Origin: Lactococcus petauri
GTDB taxonomy: Bacteria > Bacillota > Bacilli > Lactobacillales > Streptococcaceae
Length of the DNA: 64,000 nucleotides
Direction: 5' to 3'
NCBI RefSeq assembly: GCF_002154895.1
Contig: NZ_MUIZ01000001.1
Span: forward strand, 372,001-436,000
The position numbers and the translations under genes are program-made. Of this stretch, positions 1 through 8,291 are shown one piece after another (within the stretch, counting starts at the first letter, position 1; the number at the start of each line of letters is the position of its first letter). Below the pieces are notes generated by a model. It made no database searches and had not been told where the DNA came from. It was given only the letters and a program-made list of their open reading frames with translations.

Positions 1-524
1 CGATCAAAGAAAATTTCTGTATCTGGTCCTGAAGGTCCTGCACCAATTTCCCAGAAGTTGTCTTCGATTGGAACTAAATGACTTGCATCAACACCGAGCT
101 CCACCCAACGGTTAAATGTATCTTTATCATCAGGGTAGTAAGTAATGTAAAGTTTTTCTGCTGGAAAATCAAAATATTCACTACTTGTAAGCATCTCCCA
201 AGCATAAGCTAGAGCTTCTTCACGGAAATAATCACCAATTGAGAAATTCCCCAGCATTTCAAACATTGTATGGTGACGCGCTGTTTTACCTACGTTCTCG
301 ATATCATTTGTACGAATCGATTTTTGCGCATTTGTAATACGTGGATTTTCTGGCACAACTGAACCGTCAAAATATTGTTTCAATGTCGCAACACCAGAGT
401 TGATCCAGAGTAAAGTTGGGTCGTTCACTGGTACTAAAGATTGTGAAGGTTCAATAGAATGCCCTTTTGATTTGAAGAAATCAAGGAACATTTGACGTAC
501 TTCTGTTGAAGTCATTTTTTTCAT
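1..524 (-). CDS. alaS: Alanyl-tRNA synthetase, N-terminal part (cut by window edge)
   Basis: This class II synthetase charges tRNA-Ala in the cytoplasm. Only the first ~174 residues are present; the frame is open to base 1. The visible part has the family's start [17 protein letters not shown] and the active-site stretch [20 protein letters not shown], a class II motif region. The ATG at 524 is preceded by an AGGAG ribosome-binding site about seven bases upstream, which decides the start. Upstream is an alanine T-box leader, so expression should rise when tRNA-Ala is uncharged. prsA lies just beyond the leader on the same strand. The identification is safe; the remaining domains lie outside the window. 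Confidence 0.97.
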   Translation of the reverse strand, partial: MKKMTSTEVRQMFLDFFKSKGHSIEPSQSLVPVNDPTLLWINSGVATLKQYFDGSVVPENPRITNAQKSIRTNDIENVGKTARHHTMFEMLGNFSIGDYFREEALAYAWEMLTSSEYFDFPAEKLYITYYPDDKDTFNRWVELGVDASHLVPIEDNFWEIGAGPSGPDTEIFFD

Positions 525-540
525 AGCTATTCTCCTAATA

Positions 541-773
541 AAATAATTTTCATTTACTTTCGATTTGTGAATAAAAACACAATATAAAAACAAAAAATTC
601 ATCGTAAACGAGGGGCGTCACTCACGCGGTACCACCCTCATTCACGATGAATCCATCGTCTCTTTTTGCTTGGTAAAGCAGTTTCCCTGCTATTTGAAAA
701 CCTTGAGGTTTTCAGCACGTTGACTTATCGACTTTCACCACATGTCGACTCTCTGTAAAGTCATTTCATTCAT
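541..773 (-). promoter_or_regulatory. T-box leader (alanine) of alaS
   Basis: The minus strand carries the canonical T-box sequence AGGGTGGTACCGCG at 638-625, the antiterminator side that pairs with the tRNA acceptor end. The arms CGTGAATGAGGG and CCCCTCGTTTACG (roughly 650-605) form the competing terminator, followed by a T-rich run near 600-585. An AGAGAG motif near 750 marks Stem I. A GCT triplet at 716-714, followed by GAA, is a good candidate specifier codon and is an alanine codon, matching the downstream alaS. The leader begins directly after the prsA stop codon, so its promoter must lie in the end of prsA or further upstream. The specifier position is inference; the T-box call is firm. 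Confidence 0.93.
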
Positions 774-1682
774 TTATTTTGATGATGAACTTGATGTAAA
801 TTGTGAGAAGATTGTTGAGAAGGCTTCTTCTTTCACAGTGACATTATGTGCTTTAAGGTATTCACCAATCACACCAGCAACATAAGTTGTATCTGCCATT
901 TTTTCTGCCTTGATTACATCTTTAAGTTTATCTTTATACTTGTTCATATCTGAACCTTTATCTGAAGTTTTAATCATTTTCACAACATAATAGCTTGTTG
1001 CACCAGTTGAGGCATTTGCTGATTCGATAACATCAGAAACTTCACCATTTTTCAATTTGAAGGCTGCTGTTTGAACTTCTTTTGGAATTGTAGTACTTGT
1101 TGAATCAAATTTTTGCTTGTTGCTTGCATTGTCTTTCTCAAACTTAGCTGCATCTGATTTCGCAGATTTTACTGCCTTAGTTGCTGCATCTTTAGTTGTT
1201 TCTGGAACAACAATCGCTTCAACTTCTGGATGGAAATCTGCCCAAGCTGCCTTCAAGTTAGCATCTGTAAATTGTGTGTCTGAGATTTTTTTCTCAATGG
1301 CATATTCTTGCAAGAGTTGAAGACGAACGTAAGATTTATAACTTTTTTCAGTAAATCCTTGTTGTTGCAAAGCTGCAGCAAACTGTTCGCCCATTTGTTT
1401 TTTAGTATCGTCAAACTTCGCTTGAACATCTTTATCTGAAACCTTATCGCCAAAATCTTTTTCAAACATTTTTGACATTGTCAAATTTTGTAAAAGAGAT
1501 GTGGCAGGCATATTTGGAAAAGTTTTAGCTTCACTGTAGAAATCTTCTACATTGATTGTGTCACCCTTCATTGTGATAATATTAGCTCCAGTAGAGTTAT
1601 TATTTCCACAAGCTGAAAGTGTGACAAGTCCTAAAGCCGCAACAGCTGTTGCGAGTAAGATGTTCAATTTTTTAAATTTCAA
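774..1682 (-). CDS. prsA: PrsA-type foldase lipoprotein (TTG start)
   Basis: PrsA lipoproteins sit on the outer face of the membrane and help exported proteins fold. The protein has a lipoprotein signal peptide with lipobox LSAC about 24 residues from the start, and ends in a Ser-rich tail. The middle corresponds to the parvulin region, but it is short and divergent, as in streptococcal homologues. I choose the TTG at 1682: AAGGAG stands six bases before it and it opens directly on KFKKLNILLAT, a normal signal peptide. The ATG at 1718 would add 12 unlikely residues and has no ribosome-binding site. With the TTG start the product is 302 residues. An extended -10 (TGTTATAAT) lies upstream at 1736-1741. 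Confidence 0.9.
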   Translation of the reverse strand: MKFKKLNILLATAVAALGLVTLSACGNNNSTGANIITMKGDTINVEDFYSEAKTFPNMPATSLLQNLTMSKMFEKDFGDKVSDKDVQAKFDDTKKQMGEQFAAALQQQGFTEKSYKSYVRLQLLQEYAIEKKISDTQFTDANLKAAWADFHPEVEAIVVPETTKDAATKAVKSAKSDAAKFEKDNASNKQKFDSTSTTIPKEVQTAAFKLKNGEVSDVIESANASTGATSYYVVKMIKTSDKGSDMNKYKDKLKDVIKAEKMADTTYVAGVIGEYLKAHNVTVKEEAFSTIFSQFTSSSSSK

Positions 1683-1735
1683 AGTTTTCTCCTTGTTGGG
1701 TATATTCCCTTGATACATTTGTTTCTTGTAACAAT

Positions 1736-1741
1736 ATTATA
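1736..1741 (-). promoter_or_regulatory. Extended -10 promoter of prsA
   Basis: Minus-strand TATAAT preceded by TG and one base (TGT-TATAAT). No convincing -35 box is seen 16-18 bases upstream, which fits an extended -10 promoter. The leader to the TTG start would be about 47 bases. Confidence 0.6.
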
Positions 1742-1779
1742 ACACAAAACATTAAATAAACCTAAACTGATTTACAATG

Positions 1780-2463
1780 TCAAACTTTCTTAATCATTAA
1801 TATTCCATCTCCTAAAGGAACCATACTCGCGCGGTATTTAGGGTTGTCTAAAACTTCATCAAAGAGACGACGAAGCCCACGTTCAAGTGCACGCTGCGTC
1901 CGTTTAATTTCCATAATTGGAATAAGTATTTCTCCGCCTTGGAAAATATCATCCATGATAATCACACCATTTTCCGAAAGCAACTCCATGGCACGAGGCA
2001 GAAATTCTACATATTTTGATTTCGCTGAATCCATGAAGATAAAATCAAATTCCCCTTGCAAATCTGCCAAAAGATCGGCAGCATCACCTTCTAAGAGAGT
2101 GATCTGTTTTCTTGAATCATAGGTAGCTAGATTTTCCTTAGCCAAGGCAATCATTTCTGGGTTACGATCGATAGTAATTATTTCAGCATCTGGTGCTGCT
2201 TCTGCCATCATAAGTGCAGAAAAACCAATAGCAGTTCCTATCTCCAAAACTCTTTGGGGCTTCATTAAATCCAAAAGCATTTGGAAATACACTACTGTTT
2301 CATGAGGTATAATCGGGATATTGTTCTCATGAGCAAAGGTCTCAACATTCTTTAGTGGACCAGTAATTTGCGTTTGACGCTCGCGCATGAAGTCAACAAT
2401 TTCCTCCTTGACTACGGGACGATTCATCATCGGATTACTTGTTCTCTTGTATGTTAAAACCAT
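1780..2463 (-). CDS. SAM-dependent O-methyltransferase, family 3
   Basis: A 227-residue class I methyltransferase of the catechol/caffeoyl-CoA O-methyltransferase type; the physiological substrate is not known. The SAM-binding motif VLEIGTAIGFSALMM is followed by the acidic strand EIITIDRNPEM and by the metal-site region FDFIFMDSAKSKY with a later IIMDDIFQGG, as usual in this family. It is translationally coupled to pepF: the pepF stop and this start share a base (TAATG at 2463). An AAAGGAG lies at the end of pepF. The coiA-pepF-methyltransferase-prsA order is a known block in streptococci and lactococci. Function beyond the family is not readable. Confidence 0.9.
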   Translation of the reverse strand: MVLTYKRTSNPMMNRPVVKEEIVDFMRERQTQITGPLKNVETFAHENNIPIIPHETVVYFQMLLDLMKPQRVLEIGTAIGFSALMMAEAAPDAEIITIDRNPEMIALAKENLATYDSRKQITLLEGDAADLLADLQGEFDFIFMDSAKSKYVEFLPRAMELLSENGVIIMDDIFQGGEILIPIMEIKRTQRALERGLRRLFDEVLDNPKYRASMVPLGDGILMIKKV

Positions 2464-4268
2464 TATAAATGGGCTCCTTTTTCGACTAATTTTTCTAGCT
2501 CAATTAAACGTTTTTCAAAAACAGCAAATGCTGATTCTAAATATGTTGTTTCTTCCATATCCACACCTGCTTGAGCAATCACAGCCAGCGGATAATCACT
2601 TGATCCTGCTTTGAGATAAGTGAGGTATTTTTCACGCGCATCTGGGCCACCATTAACGATAGCCTCAGCAAGATAAGTTGCTGCGGCAAATCCTGTTGCG
2701 TATTGGAAGACATAAAAATTATAATAGAAGTGCGGAATGCGAGCCCACTCATATTGAATTTCAGGATTTTCCTGAGCAGCTAAACCGTAGTATTTTTCAT
2801 TCAGCCCCGCATAAAGCTGGTTCATGAATTCGCTAGTCAGAACTTTTCCTTCTTGATCAGCTTTATGAATCTCATGTTCAAATTCAGCAAATTGGCTTTG
2901 ACGGAAAACAGTGCCACGGAAACCATCAAGCCAGTGGTTTAAAATAGCAAATCGCACTTTTTCATCTGTCGACTCCGCAAGTAAACTTTCAGTCAAGATA
3001 TTCTCATTGGTTGTTGAAGCAATTTCTGCAAGAAAGATTGGATAGTCCCCATAAACATAAGGTTGATTTTCTCGTGTAAATGTGGAATGCATACTGTGGC
3101 CCATTTCATGTACTAAGGTGAACAAATCATCCAAAGTTTCTTGCCAGTTTAACAGCATGAAAGCATTTGTATCATAGCATCCCCCTGAATAAGCACCCGA
3201 ACGTTTACCGCTATTTTCAGCTACATCAATCCACCGCTCTTCAAAGGCTTTTTTAACATGGTTCGCATATTCAGGTCCAAAAATTTGAAGAACTTCTTCT
3301 GCTTTCTCCACTGCCTCGGAGTAGTTAAACTTATAATCCAAGTCCGATAAGGGTGTATAGACATCATACATCTTTAAATCGTTCTCTAACCCTAAAATTT
3401 GCTCACGCAATTTAATATAACGATGTAAAAGAGGCAAATATTTATTAACCGACTCCAAAAGCTTATCGTAAACTTCTTCCGGAATAAAATTACTTGATAA
3501 AGCTGCTTGACGGGCTGAATGGTAGCCACGCATCTTCGCCTTAAAATTATGGACTTTTACATTTGTTTGTAGCGTTTTAGCATAAGTGTGCTGATACTGT
3601 TCATAGTTGCTATAAAGGGCTTGATAAGCTGCCTTTCGCACCTGACGTTCCTTACTTTCCATGAGCGAGATATAATTACCGTGTGTCAGCTGTACTTCCT
3701 GTCCTTTTTCATCTTTAATCGTCGGAAGCTCAATATCAGCATTGTCAAAAATTTCGAAAGTTTCGGCGGCTGCACTAAAAATCTCACTAGCACTGGCTAA
3801 GAGTTTTTCCTCTTTTGGACTTAAGATATGCTCATTTTTAGCAAAAAGGCGGTCAAACATATGAGAATATTGCTCCAGTTTGGGTTCTTCTCTTCTAAAG
3901 CTTGCATAACGTTCTGGCGTTAAAGCTAAGAATTCCGGCTCGTAAAAAGCAAAGGTTTCTCCAAGCTTGGCATATAAATTTGTGGCTTTGGCTTCGTATT
4001 CTTGGTAACGACTCACTTGCGTATCTTGGTCATGTTTCATTGAGGCATAGACATAAACCTTCTCCACAGCACGCGAGATTTCCAGCTCAATTTCCGTGAT
4101 TTCTAATAAGCTTTGAGCGCTATCTAGAAGATGTCCTTCGTAGTGCTTTACCGTCCCTAATCTTTCCGAAACTCTTTTAAGTTCTAGTTCCCAGGCGGCA
4201 TCGTTTTCAAACACAGTTGACAAATCCCAAGTTAAGTTTTCAGCTATTTCATCACGTTTTTTTGCCAT
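2463..4268 (-). CDS. pepF: Oligoendopeptidase F
   Basis: Cytoplasmic zinc metallopeptidase of family M3B that cuts oligopeptides. Its 601 residues match the family's usual length. The zinc site HEMGH is at residues 387-391, with the third-ligand helix [11 protein letters not shown] about 25 residues later. The start overlaps the 3' end of coiA by 17 bases, so the ribosome-binding site lies inside coiA, and the stop overlaps the next gene's ATG. In lactococci PepF is linked to peptide and protein turnover; what it does next to a competence gene is unclear. The identification is strong. Confidence 0.96.
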   Translation of the reverse strand: MAKKRDEIAENLTWDLSTVFENDAAWELELKRVSERLGTVKHYEGHLLDSAQSLLEITEIELEISRAVEKVYVYASMKHDQDTQVSRYQEYEAKATNLYAKLGETFAFYEPEFLALTPERYASFRREEPKLEQYSHMFDRLFAKNEHILSPKEEKLLASASEIFSAAAETFEIFDNADIELPTIKDEKGQEVQLTHGNYISLMESKERQVRKAAYQALYSNYEQYQHTYAKTLQTNVKVHNFKAKMRGYHSARQAALSSNFIPEEVYDKLLESVNKYLPLLHRYIKLREQILGLENDLKMYDVYTPLSDLDYKFNYSEAVEKAEEVLQIFGPEYANHVKKAFEERWIDVAENSGKRSGAYSGGCYDTNAFMLLNWQETLDDLFTLVHEMGHSMHSTFTRENQPYVYGDYPIFLAEIASTTNENILTESLLAESTDEKVRFAILNHWLDGFRGTVFRQSQFAEFEHEIHKADQEGKVLTSEFMNQLYAGLNEKYYGLAAQENPEIQYEWARIPHFYYNFYVFQYATGFAAATYLAEAIVNGGPDAREKYLTYLKAGSSDYPLAVIAQAGVDMEETTYLESAFAVFEKRLIELEKLVEKGAHL

Positions 4269-5256
4269 TCCATTCTCCGTTTTTCACTTTATTTTTATCT
4301 TTAATTATAGCATAGAAGCTTGGTGTATGCAGTTTTTCGTGTTCTTGTAACTGAAAACTTTCATAGAAACTGTGATAATATTTTTCCAAGGGAGTATCTA
4401 CTTGAAAAAAGCTTTCTCTCGTATCATCGGAAAAGTCAAAGGTCAATAAGTTTAAGCCTGGAGGACTCCAGTAGCTCTTATTCCAATTGAGGTCTAGCAA
4501 ATTTTTTCCTTGTTCATAATACTTTTCTTGCATTTTAAGCCATTTTGGCATTTGATAATACAGTTGTTTCTGAACAAACAACTGTAACTCTTCCTGTTTT
4601 GGAGCATCTAAACTAAGATCTTCTCCTTCTCGAAAGGGCTGGCGTAAGAGCTCTAAGAGATTCTCTTGAAAGAAGTCAAACTCTTCAGTAAGATAAATCG
4701 GTCGTCCTTTCAAATCTTGATAAATCAATGATTTCAACCGTAGTTTTTTTCTGTTCCAGTCTAATTCCCAAAAATAAAAACCTCTCACTGCTGAATAATA
4801 GAGCAAATTTTTCTGCAAAGATGATAGGTTATTCTTAAGCCATAAGTCCCTTCCTTGAAGCCAAAGGACATAATATCCTTTTTCTTTGTAACTTACCGTT
4901 CTCTCTTCTAAACGTTGCAAAGAAAGCGGCGAACACTGTATTTCAATAGCAAGTTTATCATTTACTAACAAATCAGCCGTTTGCTTAATCTCTGGCACAT
5001 ACTTTTCCAACTCAACTTTCTCTTTTTTCTTAAACCATTGATACAAACTGAGTTTTAAGCCCAAGTGTTGTGCAGATTCATTTTCGCTCCAAGAGTCACA
5101 ATTTTGTACGGATATGTGAGCAAAGTGAGGAATTTTTATCTTCCCTTTTTTTAAACGAAGGGGCGACTTACAGGCTGGGCAATAAAAAGGGCCACTAATT
5201 GAAGAATTGTCAAGGAGATTAATTGTTTTTCCGTCTTTATCCAAAGCTATTAACAT
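4252..5256 (-). CDS. coiA: Competence protein CoiA
   Basis: CoiA is a late competence protein needed for recombination of incoming DNA in streptococci. The 334-residue product has an N-terminal zinc-binding part (C26-x2-C29, then H44 and H47) and a nuclease-like core in which D95, E105 and Q107 (within [20 protein letters not shown]) fit a PD-(D/E)xK site. The start [10 protein letters not shown] is the one usual for the family. The ribosome-binding site is weak. I find no ComX (TACGAATA) box on the correct strand just upstream. It heads the coiA-pepF-methyltransferase run and follows a terminator. The reading frame is intact. Confidence 0.93.
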   Translation of the reverse strand: MLIALDKDGKTINLLDNSSISGPFYCPACKSPLRLKKGKIKIPHFAHISVQNCDSWSENESAQHLGLKLSLYQWFKKKEKVELEKYVPEIKQTADLLVNDKLAIEIQCSPLSLQRLEERTVSYKEKGYYVLWLQGRDLWLKNNLSSLQKNLLYYSAVRGFYFWELDWNRKKLRLKSLIYQDLKGRPIYLTEEFDFFQENLLELLRQPFREGEDLSLDAPKQEELQLFVQKQLYYQMPKWLKMQEKYYEQGKNLLDLNWNKSYWSPPGLNLLTFDFSDDTRESFFQVDTPLEKYYHSFYESFQLQEHEKLHTPSFYAIIKDKNKVKNGEWNGKKT

Positions 5257-5299
5257 ATCAAATAGTACGAAGAATAGCTCTAAAAGTCACAAGGCAAAC

Positions 5300-5322
5300 A
5301 AAAAAACTCGGAAAATCCGAGT
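5300..5322 (-). terminator. Rho-independent terminator after the YdcF-type gene
   Basis: Stem ACTCGGA/TCCGAGT (5306-5312 with 5316-5322) and, on the minus strand, a run of seven T. It closes the transcript of the gene ending at 5332 and separates it from coiA. Confidence 0.85.
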
Positions 5323-5331
5323 CTTTATATC

Positions 5332-6432
5332 TTAACGGTTAAGTACAAAGTGATCCATAAAAAGAATAAAAAGAGCAAATGCTATGAATACACCTGTGAT
5401 TAAGCCAACCCAAAAAATATGTTTACGTCTTTGACTGTTCATCACTGCGATAAACTCACGAATAAATGCTGGAAGACGGAAGTACAAAGGTGTTTTTCCT
5501 CCAATCCCTCCTTGCGCATTTAATCCTTGTTGAGCAGCAAAGAGAGCCGCTCGGAAAACGTGATAGTCCGAAGAGAAAAAGAGAAATTCTTCATCGGCTT
5601 TCTGTTCAATTTTTTCAATCAACTGAGATGAAAATTTTAAATTTTCAAAAGTTGTTTTTGATTGATCTTCAACCAAGGTTCGTTCTTTGGGAAAGCCCAG
5701 TTCTTCGACAGCGTATTTTTGCATCGCTAGTGCTTCCGCAAGTTGTTCATCACTACCTTGTCCCCCAGAGAAAACCATTATAGTTTTATCATTTGCAGCC
5801 TTTATTCCTGCACGGATACGGTTAGCTAAAAGGGGGCTAACAAACTGGCCATTAATCAGTCCAGAGCCTAGAACCACGTGATATTTTGAAGACTTTTTAC
5901 GGAAACGACGTCCATATGTCCAGCTAGCAAAAAAGAAAACCGTGAATTGCCAGACAAGATAAAAGGCCAGCACAGGATAAACGTAACTCAAGAGCTGTAG
6001 CCAAAGCCAACCTTCAGATAAAGTAGAAACTCGAATATAGAGCCAATCGACTAGAAAAAAGACAAACATAATGGCCGGCAAAATCAAATTCGCTAAACTA
6101 TGTGATTCACGCCGCCACATTTTAATCGTTAAAACCACAATCCCCACAGGTACGACAAAACTAATCATAAAAGTAGGAATCAAAAAGAGGGCAAGCTCAA
6201 TAATAATTATGGCTAAAATGATATTGGAATGTGAATTATAATTAGCCGAAAAAAGAATCCCCATAATACCGTTAAACAGTACAAAAAGACTGGCTAAAAA
6301 ACCAATAGTAAGTCGTCCTAAACGTAAAGTTCTCATATCCTTCAAACGATGCGACTTTGTGTAAAAAATGACGGTCGGGATTAAAGCTAAAAAACTAATC
6401 ACCGAAAATGCAATAATAAGTGGTGTCTCCAT
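5332..6432 (-). CDS. YdcF/SanA-family membrane protein (DUF218)
   Basis: A 366-residue protein with about five hydrophobic membrane segments in the first 180 residues and a C-terminal DUF218/YdcF domain (roughly 184-335) showing VVLGSGL near its start, the FSGGQGSDE stretch and the F..SDYHVFRAALFA stretch typical of the family, then a last membrane segment. Such proteins are linked to envelope maintenance (SanA, ElyC) but the reaction is unknown. No ribosome-binding site precedes the ATG at 6432. Instead TGT-TAAAAT at 6447-6439 leaves exactly six bases before the ATG, so the mRNA may be leaderless. The permease terminator is directly upstream. Confidence 0.85.
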   Translation of the reverse strand: METPLIIAFSVISFLALIPTVIFYTKSHRLKDMRTLRLGRLTIGFLASLFVLFNGIMGILFSANYNSHSNIILAIIIIELALFLIPTFMISFVVPVGIVVLTIKMWRRESHSLANLILPAIMFVFFLVDWLYIRVSTLSEGWLWLQLLSYVYPVLAFYLVWQFTVFFFASWTYGRRFRKKSSKYHVVLGSGLINGQFVSPLLANRIRAGIKAANDKTIMVFSGGQGSDEQLAEALAMQKYAVEELGFPKERTLVEDQSKTTFENLKFSSQLIEKIEQKADEEFLFFSSDYHVFRAALFAAQQGLNAQGGIGGKTPLYFRLPAFIREFIAVMNSQRRKHIFWVGLITGVFIAFALFILFMDHFVLNR

Positions 6433-6438
6433 GTCTTT

Positions 6439-6447
6439 ATTTTAACA
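6439..6447 (-). promoter_or_regulatory. Extended -10 (TGT-TAAAAT) six bases before the start codon
   Basis: Minus strand TGT then TAAAAT at 6444-6439; the ATG of the YdcF-type gene starts at 6432. Transcription from about seven bases after the -10 would begin at or next to the A of the ATG. The -35 region is poor. Confidence 0.5.
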
Positions 6448-6449
6448 TA

Positions 6450-6475
6450 AAAATCCGCTGATAAAAGCGGATTTC
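6450..6475 (-). terminator. Terminator after the purine permease
   Basis: Stem AAATCCGCT/AGCGGATTT (6451-6459 with 6466-6474), followed on the minus strand by a short T-rich run. It ends the permease transcript. Confidence 0.8.
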
Positions 6476-6508
6476 TCTCATGATAGTGTACAAATTATAG
6501 AGTTATTT

Positions 6509-7930
6509 TTAGAGAATAGCAAGTACTGCAAAATTTAAGGCAAATGCAATTGCGACAACCCAAATAATTGGTTTTACTTCTTTAATCTTACCTGTAAAGA
6601 GTTTTGAGAAGATATAAGTGATAAAGCCAGCAGCAATACCATATGAGATGGAGTAGCCAAGACCCATAAATACTGAAGCAAAGAAGGCTGGAATAGCTTC
6701 GCTCAATTCAGACCAGTTGATTTCCTTGAATGATGACAACATCATCATACCTACAATGATCAAAATTGGAGCCGTTGCTTGCGTTGGAACAATGGCAAGT
6801 AATGGTAAGAAAAGACTTGAGATCGCAAACATCACAGCAACGACAATCGAAGTCAATCCTGTACGTCCGCCTGCTCCAATACCAGCTGCTGATTCTACAT
6901 AAACAGTTGTATTTGAAGTTCCGAAAATCGCACCAATTGGTGTAGCAATCATGTCAGCAAAGAGTGCTTTGTCCATTTTAGATGAGAAACCTTTGCTATT
7001 TGCCATATCCACAAAATCTTGATCTGTAAAGATTCCTGTGCTACGACCTGTACCAATGAACGTACCAATCGGATCAAAGATTGAGGTTAACGAGAAGGCC
7101 AAAATTGTCATCAAAACTTCAATAATTCGAGATGAATCAGAAAATAAACTACCAAAACCTTTAGGACCAAAAGCAGCACCAAAAGTTGTTCCCATCTCGT
7201 TGATTGCTGTCCCGAGATTGTTGTCTGCAAAAAGTGTAGACATATCAACTTTTGTAACACCTGTTAAAAGTGCAAGTACAGTCGTTACTGCGATTGACAA
7301 GAGAATCCCTGCTTTCCATTTACGGAGAACAAAGAACATTGTTACTAAAATACCAACTAAAGCAACAAGAACACCAGGATCATCAAATTTAACTAAGCCA
7401 GGTACAATTGTTGAATCTGCAGTGATAGTGCCGTGGTTATCCGTATAAGTACCTGGTGATGCAATAAATTCAAGAATACCAGCGTTTTTAATACCGATAT
7501 AAGCGATGAAAATACCGATACCACCACCAATAGCGTGTTGTAAGCTCTCAGGAATTCCTAAAACAATTGCTTTACGAATTGAAGTAAATGTAATAATAAT
7601 ATTGACAATACCACAAATGAAGACCATTGCTAAAGCTTCTTGCCAAGTGTAGCCTAATGAAAGAACAACAGTATAAGCAAAGAAGGCGTTAATTCCCATA
7701 CCTGGTGCAAGGGCATAAGGAACATTGGCGATTAAACCAATAGCTACCGAACCCACAATTGAAGCTAAGATAGTAGCTAAGAAAACTGCCTGAACGGGCA
7801 TGCCTGTTGATCCTAAAACATCAGGATTGACAAACAAGATGTAGCTCATAGCAAAGAAGGTAGTAATACCTGCCATAATTTCACGGCCCACAGTAGTGCC
7901 GTTTTCTTCAAGTTTAAAGAACTTGTTCAC
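6509..7930 (-). CDS. pbuG: Purine (hypoxanthine/guanine) permease, NCS2 AzgA/PbuG type
   Basis: A 473-residue integral membrane protein with about 12-14 hydrophobic segments. The start FKLEENGTTVGREIMAGITTFFAMSYILFVNP and the stretch LAPGMGINAFFAY are hallmarks of the AzgA/PbuG branch, which imports hypoxanthine, guanine and sometimes adenine with protons; the exact substrate is inferred. The ATG at 7930 follows AAAAGGAGAA. Its leader has a promoter at 8009-8037 and PurBox-like sites at 8075-8126, so control by PurR is likely. It is transcribed alone and ends at the hairpin near 6460. Divergent from the HAD phosphatase. Confidence 0.92.
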   Translation of the reverse strand: MNKFFKLEENGTTVGREIMAGITTFFAMSYILFVNPDVLGSTGMPVQAVFLATILASIVGSVAIGLIANVPYALAPGMGINAFFAYTVVLSLGYTWQEALAMVFICGIVNIIITFTSIRKAIVLGIPESLQHAIGGGIGIFIAYIGIKNAGILEFIASPGTYTDNHGTITADSTIVPGLVKFDDPGVLVALVGILVTMFFVLRKWKAGILLSIAVTTVLALLTGVTKVDMSTLFADNNLGTAINEMGTTFGAAFGPKGFGSLFSDSSRIIEVLMTILAFSLTSIFDPIGTFIGTGRSTGIFTDQDFVDMANSKGFSSKMDKALFADMIATPIGAIFGTSNTTVYVESAAGIGAGGRTGLTSIVVAVMFAISSLFLPLLAIVPTQATAPILIIVGMMMLSSFKEINWSELSEAIPAFFASVFMGLGYSISYGIAAGFITYIFSKLFTGKIKEVKPIIWVVAIAFALNFAVLAIL

Positions 7931-8008
7931 GAATAAATTCTCCTTTTAATAAAAAGTTGCATGCCACATTCGTTTTTCGTGACACACGTCATAAAATGAT
8001 ACATGTTC

Positions 8009-8037
8009 AGTATAAATAAATTTTAAGTTTGAAACAA
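8009..8037 (-). promoter_or_regulatory. Promoter of the purine permease
   Basis: Minus strand -35 TTGTTT (8037-8032), 17-base spacer, -10 TATACT (8014-8009). The expected start of transcription is near 8002, about 72 bases before the ATG. Confidence 0.65.
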
Positions 8038-8074
8038 GGAATTTCGAGTCATTTTAAAAAACAAGTCCGTATAT

Positions 8075-8126
8075 GTTCGTAAATACCGAACTAGAGACTT
8101 ATAAATATTTATAAAAGTTCGTCCAT
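8075..8126 (-). promoter_or_regulatory. PurBox cluster (PurR sites)
   Basis: Three CGAAC-core sites resemble the PurBox consensus AWWWCCGAACWWT. One on the plus strand (8082-8094, AATACCGAACTAG) matches nearly fully. Two lie on the minus strand, centred near 8078 (ACGAAC) and near 8120 (ACGAACTTT). The first minus-strand site lies about 76 bases upstream of the predicted transcription start, the position known for the lactococcal PurR activator. The plus-strand site and the distal site form an inverted CGAA-N27-TTCG pair, like the paired boxes of Bacillus. A nested hairpin (8063-8100) is also present. Confidence 0.65.
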
Positions 8127-8228
8127 TTTAATAATTGTTGTCAAAAACATAAATTTTATTTTTCATAGTGTCTTGTAGATTACAATAATGAACACTCCAC
8201 ATCTTATTTTTTAAAAAGTAACCTAGAC

Positions 8229-8260
8229 CAAAAGCAGCTTTACTGCTTTTCTGGTATAAT
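8229..8260 (+). promoter_or_regulatory. Extended -10 promoter of the HAD gene with an overlapping inverted repeat
   Basis: TGG-TATAAT at 8252-8260 gives an extended -10; no good -35 is seen. Just upstream, AAAAGCAG-CTTTA-CTGCTTTT (8230-8250) is an inverted repeat that covers the spacer and -35 zone, so it could be an operator. Confidence 0.5.
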
Positions 8261-8291
8261 AAAAAATAAGAAATATTTTAAAGGATTAAGT

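Noticed and set aside
5257-5290. ComX (CIN) box upstream of coiA
   Set aside because: TACGAAGAATA occurs but on the plus strand, facing away from coiA, and does not match TACGAATA.
7038-7448. 136-residue frame opposite the purine permease
   Set aside because: Antisense shadow of a membrane protein gene, with skewed composition and no ribosome-binding site.
8040-8130. Purine riboswitch before the permease
   Set aside because: The hairpin AAGTC/GACTT lacks the conserved core of the purine aptamer, and it lies upstream of the predicted promoter. PurBoxes explain the motifs better.
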